Positions 34,951 to 48,128 of a stretch of 64,000 bases of DNA are shown one piece after another. Every line of letters starts with the position of its first letter. Positions within the stretch are counted from its first letter, which is position 1. The notes under the pieces were generated by a model. It did no database searches. It saw only the letters and a program-made list of their open reading frames with translations, and had not been told where the DNA came from. Made by a program: the position numbers and the translations under genes. Source of the stretch: Pelobates cultripes. Lineage: Eukaryota; Chordata; Amphibia; Anura; Pelobatidae. Where the stretch lies: positions 101,648,785-101,712,784 of the forward strand of contig OW240917.1 in assembly GCA_933207985.1 (NCBI GenBank), read 5' to 3'.

Positions 34951-36524
34951 CTCCTCACGGTGAAAACATTATTTTCTCCTAATGTTTCCATGATGTTCTC
35001 GAGTGATTGAACATCCGTACAATTTTAAACAACTACTAAAATGTAATTATTAACATCAGCACAATAATAAATACCTTCTGATGTCATTCCAATCAGAAGA
35101 TCTAAATGTCATATAATGTTTGTGGGAAACTCTGGAATATAGAAATACCAAAACTCCAGCATAGTTTTTATTAAGTAGTGCAAGATTAATTTAGTAGTGC
35201 AGCAGCAAGTAAATACAACTTTTAAGTCACATGAACATCTCAGAGAAGGATTAAGATCCCTAGGCAGAATACCAGTGTGCCCACCTTCATTCTTCACTTA
35301 GAGATGGTGAATTGGGTCAAGCAAACTGCAATAACTGCCCATTTCAAAAAGTTTGTTGATAACAAGTTTACATAGCAGCTGGGGGCATAGGAAGGTTTTA
35401 AAGTAAACATACTTATACATACTTAGAGTTATTATTGAACTGATAGGCTGATAGGCTTTTTATTTACTTATTTTACTTTTGTGCCTGCTAGCTAGCAAAC
35501 ACTGTCCAGCCGCCACATAATTAATCTCTGAGCCACCAAGGGTTATGCAACAATTGGCCCACTAGCTTCTAGTGCTGCCAGCAGGGCAATAGCATTTAAA
35601 ATTATCATTCACTTGCATGAAAGAAAGTAAACAATAATTTGCGAATGTACAAACTGATGGATGTACTCAGTCCCTACTTAGTATAAAATCGGTGGTTGGT
35701 TAATATTGTGAAATCACCATCTGAAAGAAACCATGACAACTGCCATTACTTTTAAGAATTTTGCTATTTTTACCAGATATTGTCCATCCAGACAAAATCC
35801 TGTGTTTATTGACTAAACCTGTTTGTATAGGATTCAGTTGTAAAAGCACCTATTTAATCTGAACACTAAACTTCAGAAATTTCTTGGGCAGACCTAATTT
35901 CAACCATAGTTGGCTTTAGTAAAAATGAGAATTGCTATTTTTACCGGATTTGATCCACCGCAGGCTACCTTAGCCCTGTACTATATATCTTTAACATTTT
36001 TTTTTTTTATTAAATGAGATATAACTTCAGTACTCGGCTCCTGCTGCATTGAGTTTCTCTGCAGCTTCTGGCAGCCTGGTCAGATAATTCAGGCTACTGC
36101 AAACTATGCCAGTGGGTCAATTCATGCCTTGAGAGGATTGATTGCATTACCCATCATCCCAGGAATAAACCTACACAATGTTGGGCTAGCAAAGGGTTCA
36201 TACAATTCTTCACTGCTTCCTAATTCCTGCAGAACTGAGTAAAAAGACTGTGCAACACTGCCCCCCATGCACACACTATCTTCATTTTCAAAAGAATGGT
36301 GCAGTGAATTACCCCTTGCCAGCCTTCCCATGCTCTCTGTTCATCTTGCCAGCTCTCCACATCTTCACATCTCCAAAACAGCTGTAGAACAACATGCAAA
36401 AAGTAATCTGACATACAATATCATTGCAATTAAGTGGTTTATAGGACAGGGAACAACTTAGTGCTATAGCTCTTTAGGACCAAAACATTGTTTGTCCTGT
36501 ATTTGTATTTAGCATGAATTTGTA
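34951..36524. other. Intergenic DNA, nothing classified
   Basis: No gene. A repeated phrase TTTTGCTATTTTTACC / TTGCTATTTTTACCGG occurs at 35760 and 35931, hinting at an old duplicated or palindromic element. Not resolved. Confidence 0.35.
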
Positions 36525-36591
36525 TTAAAGGAACACTCCAAGCACCACAACTAAAACACACTATTTTATACTGTTTGGAGTGTTCCTTTAA
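36525..36591. mobile_element. 67-bp palindromic TTAA MITE
   Basis: TTAAAGGAACACTCCAAGCA...TTTGGAGTGTTCCTTTAA. TTAA is at both tips with near-perfect inverted ends of 18 bp, so this is the smallest member of the TTAAAGGAACACT family here. Confidence 0.8.
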
Positions 36592-38184
36592 TGCAGCACT
36601 AATTTGGCCCTGGTCTCTGAGCTTTTTTTTCTGGAATAATGGCTGCTATAGAGTCAAATAAAATGAAGATTTGTGAAGGAAGTCGATTTGTGATCCAGGT
36701 TTTAAGTTATAAATGTTACTATTCAGCCACACAACTAGTTTTATTCAAGATTTATATTAAATTATTGGGCATATGGTCTAGCTCATGTTATTACATTGGC
36801 TTGTAAAAAGGTTATTTTGTTACTAAAATCTAAAGACAAAGTTGGAATATTCCAGCTTGTCTGTAGTTTAAATAACTTAAGGGCTTGTGCAACTGGTAAC
36901 CGCAATGTAAAAAGAGCTCATGCAAGAGCTTGGACAAAAATCTGGCGTTTTGTTTATAAACTCATAATGCTCATTTGCGCATTACAGAACGTGAGACATA
37001 GGAAATACATTATTTTAAAACCACATTTTGGTAATAATGTGTATATGATTTATATTAATGAGGTATAATTCTTGGTACAATAACTCTCCTTTTAGTAACT
37101 ATTGTACCTGAATTAACAGTGGATTTGTATAAACTATATACAATTAAAAGTATAGTGGACGTTTTGGGGGTAATTTACTAAAGGTTGGATATGCAGTAGA
37201 AAATATGGATCTTATTGGGACATTTCATATACCTTAATGCAGCTAAACGTTAATAACAGTTTTGGGCCATATTTGCTGACAGTCAAATGGAATACAAAGA
37301 AAACTAAATTAAGCACATTTGAACAGAATTGAATTAGGCTGACAAACTGGCCTACTTTTTCTTGAAATTTACCCTAACTATATTAAGTTTTAGCAAATAG
37401 CTTTGTAATTAATCGGTAAAGTAATGACCGAACAATTCCTGAAATATTCATTAATTGGCTCTCTTTTATTGGGGTGCAAGAGAAGATGGGAGCTGCTACT
37501 GACCCTATTATTATTATTATTATTATTTAATTTTAGGTACCATCTGGCTTCCTTTGCAACAAGTCTGACTTTTTTGTTATTGGGAAATTGAGTTCCCCAC
37601 CTCAGGAAACAGTGAACTGAAATGTCTTTTCTGCCGCTGAATAATAATGTTAATGAGCAAATTGGTTGTTAATGGTAAAATTTGTGTTATCAGATTTTAT
37701 CAGTACTTGTTCTGTTTACCTTGCCATTATATTACAATCCTATCAATCAACAAATACACTCTGCTACATGTAAGTGACAATACACACGGTGAACAAAATC
37801 AATTATAACATTTCATCTAACATGCAAATGGGCAGATTTTGGTTTCATGGAGAAACTCATTTTAACTTATCCAATAAAGGGAAATCAATAAACAGGCCAT
37901 AATGAAATTTGATAAGCATCATAGTTTATAATTGAGATCTATGACATTATTATAAGGCAGGTATTTATTAAGAGATTATCGTATTTGTTTTTTGGCATTG
38001 GGCTTGAAGAGTTGGATTGCATCAATTATATTATGCATTATACTAATTTTCACAGTTCCTTTAAATATCCATATATTCACATCTGCATATCACTTTTATT
38101 TTTCTATATTTCAGACATTTTTATATTTTCTTTTGAGAGTGCTATTGACAATTTGTAGAGTTTTTGGGCATTTGACAATTGCAG
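36592..38184. other. Intergenic DNA, nothing recognised
   Basis: AT-rich with a short ATT repeat at 37507-37528. No gene or repeat family recognised. Confidence 0.4.
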
Positions 38185-38248
38185 AGAAGTGTAAGCATGG
38201 GAATTTGATAGTGCTATATAAATAATAAAAGCATAATATTAATAATTG
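38185..38248 (+). repeat. Possible L2 3' tail
   Basis: GAATTTGATAGTGCTATATAAATAATAAAA resembles the L2 tail signature with substitutions. Confidence 0.4.
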
Positions 38249-38709
38249 CAAGGATAAATGAAGAAATGGTAGGCAGAGGACAGTGTAGCTTTTGAAGAGG
38301 GATGCTATGATGGAAAGGGATTAAGTTTGGTGGGGGGAAGGAGTATTATCACAGTATTTTCAAAGCAAGGGAAGAGGCTGGCGATTAGGATATCTCTGTG
38401 TGTTAGAAAATGACCTTGCATAAGTAAATGAGTAAAGGGTATGGCTAGAATATGTGAAGTTTGCCAGATGTTGTGTTACTTCTTCAGCAAGAACATGAAG
38501 TGCCCTGCTAAATGTTGGCCAGTCTTTGATGGATGAAATAACATTGCAACTGTAGTTTTTCACATGTTTCCCTGTGTTTTGGGCCTTTAGAGACTGTGTG
38601 TGCCAGTGGTTTAGCTTCTCAAATTAGTTCATATTGGCTAGTTTGGCAGAGGCTGCAGCTGAGGCCAATTGTTAATAGAAAGGGCCTAAGTGGGATATTC
38701 CTAGTTAAT

Positions 38710-39285
38710 CAGAAACACTCAAAAACAGTATAGGTGTTAAAAGGTGGCAGCAAAACTTTGTGGGTTAGTAATACATGTTTGACGCATAAATAGATAAATA
38801 AAAACCAAAGACCAAAAGAGTTACCTGCTCACTAGCCCAAATCCCTATGCATATTTAAATATATGGAAGTTATTTAGTAACTCCAATGGCCATTCGATGT
38901 AAGCCCACCTGCCACATCAAGGCATCAAGGCCATTAGATGTAAGCCCACCTGCTACGTTGGTGCCAGGTGGGTCTTACACTAACAATTCACCTTTCTTCC
39001 TTGAGCTTCAGGCAAAGAAATCTGTAATGAGACAGAGAGGTATTTTTCTAAACTCCTACATACCTATTAACCCTTAATAGGGAACACATGGGCTGGATGG
39101 CAGCACTGTAACATGGTTGTGTGATACAAAAATAAATAAAAATACACAAAAATAGGTTCAATGTTGAGAAGTCTGCCGTTAGCTGAGTTATATCTAAAGT
39201 GGGATATCAAAAACAGTAAGGATTTTAGACGATGGCAGCAACATTTTGTGGGTTAGTAATATGTGTTCGATGCATAAATAGGTAA
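38710..39285. repeat. Segment bounded by two diverged 75-bp direct repeats
   Basis: 38713-38790 and 39205-39282 both read AAAAACAGTA, GGTGGCAGCAA or GATGGCAGCAA, then TTTGTGGGTTAGTAATA and GCATAAATAG. Between them lies a MITE relative of 2422-2535 (38805-38880) and a 44-bp tandem duplication of GGCCATTCGATGTAAGCCCA (38887-38958). Confidence 0.6.
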
Positions 39286-39554
39286 ATGTTTCACATACTC
39301 TGAGAGATTACATAATTCTATGAAGCCCAAACTTTGAAAGAATTGATGAACAAATGTAAAGATACCTTTCTGCCAATTGATCAAGTTCAAATCATGAGTG
39401 AGTGTTTTGAATGCAGATAAGGGAGCAAATAATATTAGGTTACAGGAGACCAGAAGATGTGGTAGCCAAGTCATAAATAGCATCAAGACATATCCCTAAG
39501 TCTGTAAGATCATGTGCTAGTATGAAATGTGTTTGTAGCTTTATGTAGCCCTAC

Positions 39555-39613
39555 ATTCAGGAAGGCTGAACTTGATGGATGCAAGTCTCTTTTCAGCTAT
39601 GTAACTATGTACA
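39555..39613 (+). repeat. CR1/L2-type LINE 3' terminus fragment
   Basis: GAAGGCTGAACTTGATGGAT, then GCAAGTCTCTTTTCAGCTAT and GTAACTATGTA: a short copy of the end of 19493-19824. Confidence 0.75.
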
Positions 39614-41373
39614 TTTGGTAATTGAGTATGGCATTCCATTCTAATACAGGATCTATAAAGACTGTTTTGGTATGAAATATTGTCACATCATTGGGTAAAT
39701 ATAACAATTTTAGTGAAATAATAAATTAATAGACACAATTCCATAGACTAAAAATAACTATATAACTAATATAAAAATGCAGTAGATGGATTATGATGAA
39801 TCACAATAATTTATTTTGAAATATATAAAATGCTATATTGGATAGGTAGTAGCAGACTAATTACAAAGTGCAAAAAAAGTGCCATATAAACAATTTTACA
39901 CAGTGTTTTTACCTAGATTTTGCAATTCAATGATCGATTCACCACAGACCACCCGTTTTTTGTAATAAACCGCTGGATATTATTAAAATATTAATATAAT
40001 ATTACTGAGTGAAAAGTAGAAATCTATCATTTATTATTTCCTAATATTTGTTTTTTGGATCACATTATGCGAAGGTGAAATATATATCAACACTGTAATG
40101 TGATTGTCCAAATGCCACACGAGGTAAGAGATATAGCAATTGAAATATCCCATAGCAATAATGGCATTTGAATGTGATGTTATGAAACTGTCATTTAATT
40201 AAATGCAAACATGAGATTTATCATAAGGAGTTCAGGCTCCAGATTCAATATTCATTTATAAACAACAAGAACCTCAATATTTATCTTCTACGCTGACAGG
40301 TCTGGGCTCTGTATTGTTATATAGAAAGTTATTTTTAATTAAATGCAAACACAAGGATTTAGTGAAACCTTGTTAAAGTATATTCTTTACAATTTCAATT
40401 ATTTCTCAGTGAGAAGTAATATGTTGTGAATTGTACCGTATTTATATGTTTGGAATTGGAAATAGATTTATAACTGTTTGCAAAACTCTAGTACCGTGAT
40501 GGTGTTTCATGGAACTGCAGACATTTGTAAATAGGGATGCCCATGATATTCAACTAGCTAAAGACTGTGTCAGTGTCGCAAGAAATGTAACTTCCAAATA
40601 TCTGCAGGCTCAAGTTTGGCCACTTTGGCTGTGTTTGAACATAAAATAACATGATGCACTATAGTTAAATTCATGAGTAATCTTAACAGTTGAAATCTGT
40701 ATGAATTAGATTTCATTTCTTAACATAATGCTAAATTGTAGCACATGGCAACAATATTTACATCTTTGCTTTGCTTGTTAATAGCATATTAGTTCTTCAC
40801 ACTACTGTGAACATAAGCTCAAGCCCAAATATCCCATCAACCTGGTACTAAATATACATCTTCAAAGCTTTCTGTGACATGAATGAAGGGTTAGAAAGAT
40901 TTTTTTCAGCTGCTGACCTGCCATTTGACTTACCATGATACTTACTTCCCCTTTTGAGGGGCAAAAGCTCAGTCCACAATTGATCCCAAGGTAGAAGCAT
41001 AAGCTTAGTCCAACTGAGCTTGTGCCTTTGGTTGATGTCTTCATTTAACTTTCTGATGAGTACCACTTTGCCAGGCTTCTCAGAGCCAATTAGCTTTAAA
41101 GACAGTATCTAGAGCGAGATTCTTGACTTTGCCAATGCCCAGGGCAAGTGCATATGCACCGCAAATTATATCAAAATCAATTAGCGATAACAATAAAGGT
41201 AAGATAATTGGTATGGTAGAAGCTCTCCATTCGACTATCCGGTGTGCTCTCTTATGTACAAGTTTTGGGGCACAATGGACCCTACCAGACTAGAAGATGT
41301 TAGCACAGATAACATAGGTGAAGTGGAATATATGTGACTGTATACATATCCTGGGAGGGAATATGTCATATCT
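39614..41373. other. Intergenic DNA, nothing recognised
   Basis: AT-rich. The open frames at 40848-41066 have no known motif. Confidence 0.4.
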
Positions 41374-41451
41374 GTTTTACAGTGCTACAGAATTTGTTGG
41401 CATTTTATAAATACTAATAATAAAAATAGTAATAATAATAATAATAATAAT
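41374..41451 (+). repeat. L2 LINE 3' tail, diverged
   Basis: TTTTACAGTGCTACAGAATT, TGTTGGCATTTTATAAATAC, then (ATA)n, ending 41451. Confidence 0.65.
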
Positions 41452-43104
41452 TTATGATAGGGAGTATCTCATTGCTGAGAGGGAGTATCTAAATGGCTGA
41501 GTGGGACTCTATAGATTCAAGGTTAGAGTACACAACTGTTGGGTTTGAGTATATGACTGTCTTATTTATTAGGATAAAGGTAAGTGCAATTTTTTTTTAT
41601 TTATCATTATTTATCTTGCAGAGTATTTGACAAACAGTCAGGGTGTGACATTGTCAGTCACTACTTTCACACCAAAAGATGTCTGGATGTGACTTGAAGA
41701 CCAGTCATTACCTCAACCATTTTATCACAAGTTCACAGACCCAAGACACATGCTGGAAAATCATTAATGACAAGCAGCACATCTCCTCAAAATACTTCAG
41801 CTATAGCAATCACTCCTGTTAACCCACTCATTCAAGGAGCTTCAGATATGGTTTTAAACATAAAGCAGAGGCAGGGACAACTGAGCATTGCCAGTGGAGG
41901 CAACGTTGGGGTTTTACAGTTCAAGAACAGATTACCCCCTGAAGATATGAGTGCCCCATGGGGGCCTCCTGGCACCATAACAACTTTATTTAGATGAAGT
42001 TGTTTTGGGACATTGTTGAGGCAGTAACTTAACTGTGAGGCAGCAAGCCATTAACAACCCATTCCACAGTGCTTTTCTTGCCACTGATCGAACAGTCACC
42101 CCGATGCAGTGCTTCCCAAAACTCAAGGACAATAATTAAACAAAGAAGAGAACAGTATTCACTAGCACACTGGAGTGGTCAAATGACAAAGAGAATGTTA
42201 TTATTTTTTTTGTTTTATAAAAAGGTATTTGTTTTTTGTTTTTTTAATTTCATTAACAACATTATTGTCATTTTTTTTTACTGTACCATTGTCACATTAT
42301 GTCATGTCAGTTGTGGGTTAGCTCAGGATGAAAAAAGGTATTCTGGCAAAAAGCCTGGTGAATAGGATTGTGATTTTTTCCAGGTGCCAGGATATTTTTT
42401 GTTGTATTTTTGAAACACTTGTACAATTGTGTAAGTTTCCTTATATTCTGCAATACTAAGATGCATCTCCAGTGACTACAGCCCTCTACTTCAAGGAGGG
42501 CCTCTGTTATTTTCATTAATGTTAACCATGACACTTACTACTTATAATGTTAATAGTAATGACACTAAATGCCCAAAAACTCAAGTGAAAATTGCAAAGT
42601 CCATTAGTTATTTTTGTTTTGTATATGTGCTTTTTTTTTTTTACTTATTGAATGTTTTATTATTATTTAAACAAACAAAAAAAAGTAACAATCAAACATT
42701 AAGGAAATTTAGTACAAGTGTACAATTCCAACATGGACCTTCTATACTATTGTTACTGTTGGAGTTTGATGAAAGTATATGATCTCATTGATTTGATTGT
42801 TTAATGTACTTGCACTTATATAACTTTGCAAAACCAAGAAAACAATGAAGCAATGTTATTATAGATTTTAGTTATGTGATATTTGCGTGTTTATGTATAA
42901 TTGTTAATGAAAATACTTTATAGACATTGGTTTTAAAGGCCTAGAAAAAAACCCTACTGAAAAATAGTAGAAGGGATAATCTTGCATAGTGGATTTAATA
43001 TCAAAGGGAAAGGGACTTACTAAAAGCAATTGTTAGAACTTGCAGGGAATGAGCACAACATAGGACTTATTTACCATCAGCTTAAGACTCTACCATTACT
43101 ATTA
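41452..43104. other. Intergenic DNA, nothing recognised
   Basis: No gene. A 76-codon frame at 41767-41997 has no recognisable domain. Confidence 0.4.
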
Positions 43105-44446
43105 TTAACCCCTTCAGGACGGAGTCAATAGTTCTGATCAAAACAAAACGTAAACAAAAACTGGAATTTGCACTATATGTCTGTTCAACCATAATTCACC
43201 GCTGTCACATTAAGTGCACCCACACTTATTATATATCATTTTGTTCAGGAGAAACAGGGCTTTAATTAATCATTAACTATTCATATATGGAACATAATTT
43301 ATTATGAATAAAATTTAAAAAAATGTGAGAAAATAAGATTTTTTTTTTAATTTGTATTTCCGTCTGACATTTTAGCTGTGAATGTCATAATACTGTTAGG
43401 TTTTACTGCAAAAAATGCACATATTTGTAATCAGCGATGTCTCATGAGTACAACAGTACCCCCATTAACAGGTTTTATGGTGTTTTGGAAAGTTACAGGG
43501 TCAAATATAGAACGTTCCATTTTCAAATTGAAATTTGCCAGATTAGTAATGTTACCTTTGAGACGGTGTGGTAGCCCAGGAATGAGAATTACCCCCATAA
43601 TGGCATACCATTTGAAAAGTAGACAACCCAAGGTATTGAAAGTGGGGTATGTTTAGTCTTTTTTAGTAGCCACTTAGTCACAAACACTGGCCAAAAGTTA
43701 GCGTTCATATTTGTTTTTGTGTGAAAAAAGCAAAAAACTAATATTTGGCCAGTGTTTGTGACTAAGTGGCTACCAAGAAAGACTGGACATACCCCACTTG
43801 CAATACCTTGGGTTGTCTACTTTTGCAAATGGTATGCCATCATGGGGGTAATTCTCATTCCTGGGCTACCATGCGCTCTCAAAGGCAACATAACCAATCT
43901 GGCAAATTTCAATGTCAAAAAAATGAAATGCAAGCTTTATATGTGAATCTCTAACTTTCCAAAACACCATAAAACCTGTACATGGGGGGTACTGTCATTC
44001 TCGGGAGACTTCACTAAACACAAATATTAGTGTTTTAAAACAGTAAAACATATTACAACAATAATATAGTCCATAAAAGTGCCGCTCATTTGTAAAAAAT
44101 GCAGAAAATGTAACTTTTACTTAAAATATCATCATTGGAATACAATTTACCAGTTTGAAACACTAATATTTGAGTTCAGCGAAGTCTCCCGAGTAAAACA
44201 GTATCCCTCATGTACAGGTTTTTTGGTGTCTTGGAGAGTTACAGGGTCAAATATAGTGCTTGCGAATTAAATTCTCTGCACTTTCTCTCTGTGTTGTCAG
44301 GCATGTCAATCAAATTTTAATTAATCAAATCACATAATTATGTTAAAAGATTACTTGAATATACATGTAGAATTTTAATATATATGCATTTATAGGTATT
44401 TAAATTCTACGTGTATACTAATGTAATCTTTTATTTAATTATATGT

Positions 44447-44469
44447 ATTTATCTATCTATCTATCTATC

Positions 44470-44500
<31 letters not shown>

Positions 44501-44602
44501 CCGCAAATATATATATATATATATATATATATTTGTGGTTATTTTTATTTTATATATAGATAGATATATATAGAATGTCATTCTAAGTGTATTTTGTTAC
44601 CT

Positions 44603-44642
<40 letters not shown>

Positions 44643-44716
44643 TTATATTAATATTAAAATACACTTTGTATAACGTTAAATATATATAATATGTACATAT
44701 ATTATATATATAATAT
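44447..44716. repeat. TATC and TA microsatellites with palindrome
   Basis: (ATCT)n at 44450-44470 and (TA)n runs at 44470-44495, 44508-44531 and 44607-44641. AAATAACCGCAAATA at 44494-44508 mirrors TATTTGTGGTTATTT at 44530-44545. Confidence 0.85.
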
Positions 44717-45109
44717 TGTAACAAACCACCTCTTTTACAGGTAGGATTGTCACAGATCTTGCAGTAACCACAGCCTTCTAGGGTATACAAAGTCCAGGAC
44801 AGATTCAGCTCGGTTTTCCTTTTTATTTGATAAGAAAAACAGGTGCTTTAAATAATAATAAACAAACAAAATTCCTTGCTCTTACTTGAGCTCTTACTAG
44901 ACAGAAATCACTATCTGTAATTGGGTGGCTTTCCCACTTACCAATTTTCAAAAAACAAAACAAAAATAGCTTTGCAATAAAGCTTGATTTTTCTCCCTCA
45001 CTCTGCAGCAGGCTGCTCTCTTCCTTTAAAGGCCTGTCTACTAATTGACTACTACAGGTGAGTGCCAATTAGTTAACTCTCAAGTCAGATCCAAATTCTG
45101 GTCTGTTAC
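44717..45109 (-). repeat. 3' LTR of the Gmr1-type element
   Basis: A 393-bp segment bounded by TGTAAC...GTTACA, 6-bp inverted tips. It lies just after the RNase H remnant. No matching 5-bp duplication with the far end was found, consistent with loss of the 5' LTR. Confidence 0.75.
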
Positions 45110-45116
45110 ACAGCAA

Positions 45117-45560
45117 CTAGTGCTGTAGGAGCATTGGCCCACCCTGCTCTCCAAATACTCCGCCCCAGTGACCCATACCATGTTTTGCAGAGCAACAGCT
45201 ATGCATATTGCAAACTTTAACATCTCTCCCTGGGGCATTTAACTGAAAATTCTCTGGTTGCTGTAGCAAATCAGGCCTGATGTATCTTCCATCAACCACT
45301 ATTCCACTTTTACGCTCACATATCCTCCCCCCCAGCTCATACCCATGGGTTTGAGCGACCATGGATATCAGAGAGTGTACCCTGGAAAGCCCATCAGCAT
45401 TACCTTGTTGCAGACCAGCCCTGTGTTCCACAGTGAAATTAAAAGATTGTAAACTCAAAAACCATCTGGTCACTCTGGAGTTATTTTCCTTGTTCTAATA
45501 CATCCATGTCAGAGGTGCATGGTCCGTTATTAATCTGAACTTTCTGCCTAGCAGGTAGTA
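45117..45560 (-). pseudogene. RNase H C-terminal remnant of gypsy pol
   Basis: After a frameshift near 45562, the frame reads ALDSLKYYLLGRKFRLITDH, a stop after LTWMY, then RVTRWFLSLQSFNFTVEHRA and GNADGLSR. These are the typical end of Ty3/gypsy RNase H. The frame then runs into non-pol sequence toward the LTR (from about 45400 down). Confidence 0.8.
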
Positions 45561-45561
45561 T

Positions 45562-46809
45562 TTAAGAGAGTCTAATGCCCATAATAGCAAGACACTCTTT
45601 TTCAACAATAGAGTAGTTCTTCTCATGTGGGTTTAACTTCCTGCTCAAAAAGAAAACAGGGTGTTCTTCACCCTGGTATTCCTGTGAAAGAACAGTCCCC
45701 AAGCCCACATCAGAAGCATCTGTCTGAACTATAAAGTCCCAGGAAAAATCTGGGGTCACCAAGAAAGGATGGCTACAGATAGCTTCCTTCAGACTCTTAA
45801 AAGCCTTTTCTGCCTCAGGGCACCATTTAACTATAACTGGGGATTTTGCTTTAATAAGGTCTGTTAGAGGTGCAGCAATGGTAGCAAAATCTGAGATGAA
45901 CCGCCTATAATATCCAATTAAACCTTGTTTCTTTGTAAGGGGCTGTGGCCATTTTTGTATGGCTTCTACTTTGGCTTCCTGTGGTTTAACCAAACCCCTC
46001 CCAATAGAATAACCTAAGTACTTTGCTTCCTCTAAACCAATCGTACACTTGGAAGGATTGGCAGTTAAGCCCGCTGAGCGGATAGCATCAAGCACCGCTT
46101 GAACTTTGGGGAGGTGGGATTCCCAGTCTGCACTGTGGATGACGACATCATCCAAGTATGCTGCAGCATAACGAACATGAGGTTTAAGAATTCTGTCCAT
46201 CATTCGTTGGAATGTGGCAGGTGCCCCATGTAACCCAAGTGGCAATACAGTGTACTGAAACAGGCCACTGGGTGTTGAAAAGGCTGTCTTTTCTTTGGCT
46301 CTTTCAGCGAGAGGGACCTGCCAGTAACCCTTTGTTAAATCCAAGGTTGTTAGATAACGAGCTTTACCCAGTCTTTCTATTAACTCATCAACTCTGGGCA
46401 TTGGGTAAGCATCAAATTTTGAGATGGCATTTAACTTGCGGTAGTCATTACAGAACCTCCATGTGCCATCAGGTTTTGGCACCAATACAATAGGACTACT
46501 CCAGTTACTCTGGGATTCTTCAATGACTCCAAGTTTTAACATGCTCTCAACCTCTAAGTTTATAACCTCCCTCTGGGCCTCAGGAATTCTATAGGATTTG
46601 AGGTTAACTCTTTTCCCTGGTTCGGTTATTATGTCATGTTTAATCACCTTAGTCTTTCCTGGAACTACCGAGAAAACATCCCTATTTCTTCTGATGAAAT
46701 CTCTGACCTCTTGCTTTTGATGTATAGACAGAGTCTCAGATACGATCACCTCTGGCTCTACTATAGGAGGTTCTGAAGGTTTTAAAGCAACCAGGACCTG
46801 TGCTTCCAT
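45562..46809 (-). pseudogene. Reverse transcriptase-RNase H of Gmr1-type element
   Basis: A 415-codon open frame. RT motifs: WSSPIVLVPKPDGTWRFCND (residues 103-122), LTTLDLTKGYWQVPL with first catalytic Asp157, LPLGLHGAPATFQRMMD, and YLDD at 218-221. The segment after it reads TKKQGLIGYYRRF, shorter than usual by several residues, so a small in-frame deletion removed part of the thumb. RNase H begins FIVQTDASDVGLGTVLSQEY and breaks after EKECLAIMG. It copies element RNA into DNA in the cytoplasm. The frame overlaps the end of the integrase frame by 28 nt; KDMEAQVLVALK directly continues LLKTW, so this looks like a one-base indel in a former Gag-Pol fusion. Confidence 0.9.
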
Positions 46810-48006
46810 GTCTTTAACAGATTTATATGATACAACTGTTCAGGCTTTCTTCTTCCTGGTTGTCTGACTTTATAATTGACATCACTCACTTTTTCTATTA
46901 TTTCATAGGGTCCATGCCAAGTCGCAAGGAACTTGTTCTCCACAGTAGGGACCAGAACCAATACCCTGTCTCCAGGTTGGAACACTCTGACTCTAGCATT
47001 ACGGTTATAACTGTTTTTCTGAGCCTGCTGAGCTTCCAGCATGTGTTCCCTGACAATAGGCATGATGGTGGCCATTCTATCCTGCATTTGAGCTATATGC
47101 TCAATTACACTCCTGTGAGGAGTAGTCTCCTGTTCCCAGGTCTCCTTAGGAATATCCAATATTCCCCTGGGATGTCTTCCATATAACAATTTAAAAGGAG
47201 AGAAGCCCGTGGAGGCCTGTGGAACTTCCCTAATGGAAAACAGTAGATATGGCAGTAAAAAAATCCCAATTGCTTCCATCTGCATCAATTACCTTACATA
47301 GCATACTCTTAAGGGTTTTGTAGAACCTCTCTATTAAACCATCTGTTTGTGGGTGATATACTGAGGTCTTAAGATGTTTAACCTGCAAGAGCCTGCACAA
47401 CTCTTTTGTGACTCTGGACATGAACGGGGTTCCCTGGTCTGTCAGGATTTCTTTAGGGATACCCATCCTACTAAACATCAACATAAGTTCCTTAGCTATT
47501 AACTTTGCAGAGGTATTACGCAAGGGAATGGCCTCAGGATAGCGAGTTGCATAGTCCAAGATGACTAATATATATTGGTGTTCCCTAGCAGACTTTACCA
47601 GTGGCCCCACTAAGTCCATAGCGATCCTTTAAAAAGGCACATCAATTATGTGTAAGGGTACAAGTGGACTACGAAAAGTCTTGAAAGGAGCCCTGTACTG
47701 GCACTCAGGACATGAGGAGCAATAGTTTGTAATAGCAGCAAACACTCCAGGCCAGTAAAATCTTCTAAGGACTCTCTCTCTAGTTTTTTTGACTCCCAAG
47801 TGCCCCCCTAATATGTGGCTGTGAGCCAACTTTAGTACTATATTTTGGTAAGTCTGAGGAACCAACAGCTGCTTAATGATGTCTGAATCCTTTTTTTCTA
47901 CACTGTAAATTAGGTCATTTTGTACTTCAAAATAGGGGAATGGTAGTGCTTCTCCTGGCTGATTAGCAACCCCATTTACAACTTTAATATCATTTCTAGC
48001 TGTCAC
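46782..48006 (-). pseudogene. Integrase of Gmr1-type element
   Basis: Zinc domain at 47860-47680 (H..H...C..C: HSHILGGHLGVKKT and CSSCPECQ). In-frame stop TAA at 47631-47629 between IIDVPF and RIAMDLVGPL. The core frame 47619-47230 has catalytic Asp2 (MDLVGP), Asp61 (LTDQGTPF) and Glu97 (GLIERFYKT), with 35 residues between the last two (D,D35E). A frameshift at a T-run near 47262 leads into 47288-46782 with FSPFKLLYGRHPRG and the C-terminal GPYEIIEKVSDVNYKV, LYHINLLKTW. It lies upstream of reverse transcriptase, the diagnostic feature of this clade. Confidence 0.9.
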
Positions 48007-48128
48007 TAAAGTAGGATCTTCCCACTGAGCACTTTTAAAATTACCTGGACTGATTCCAATATCAATTAAGTCCTTATCCTTGTCTGCAGTATTAGTAGGT
48101 TCCTCACTAGTTTGAGCTGGGTTATCTC

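Noticed and set aside
41767..41997. 76-codon frame with balanced composition
   Set aside because: No domain, no splice context, no paralogue in the window.
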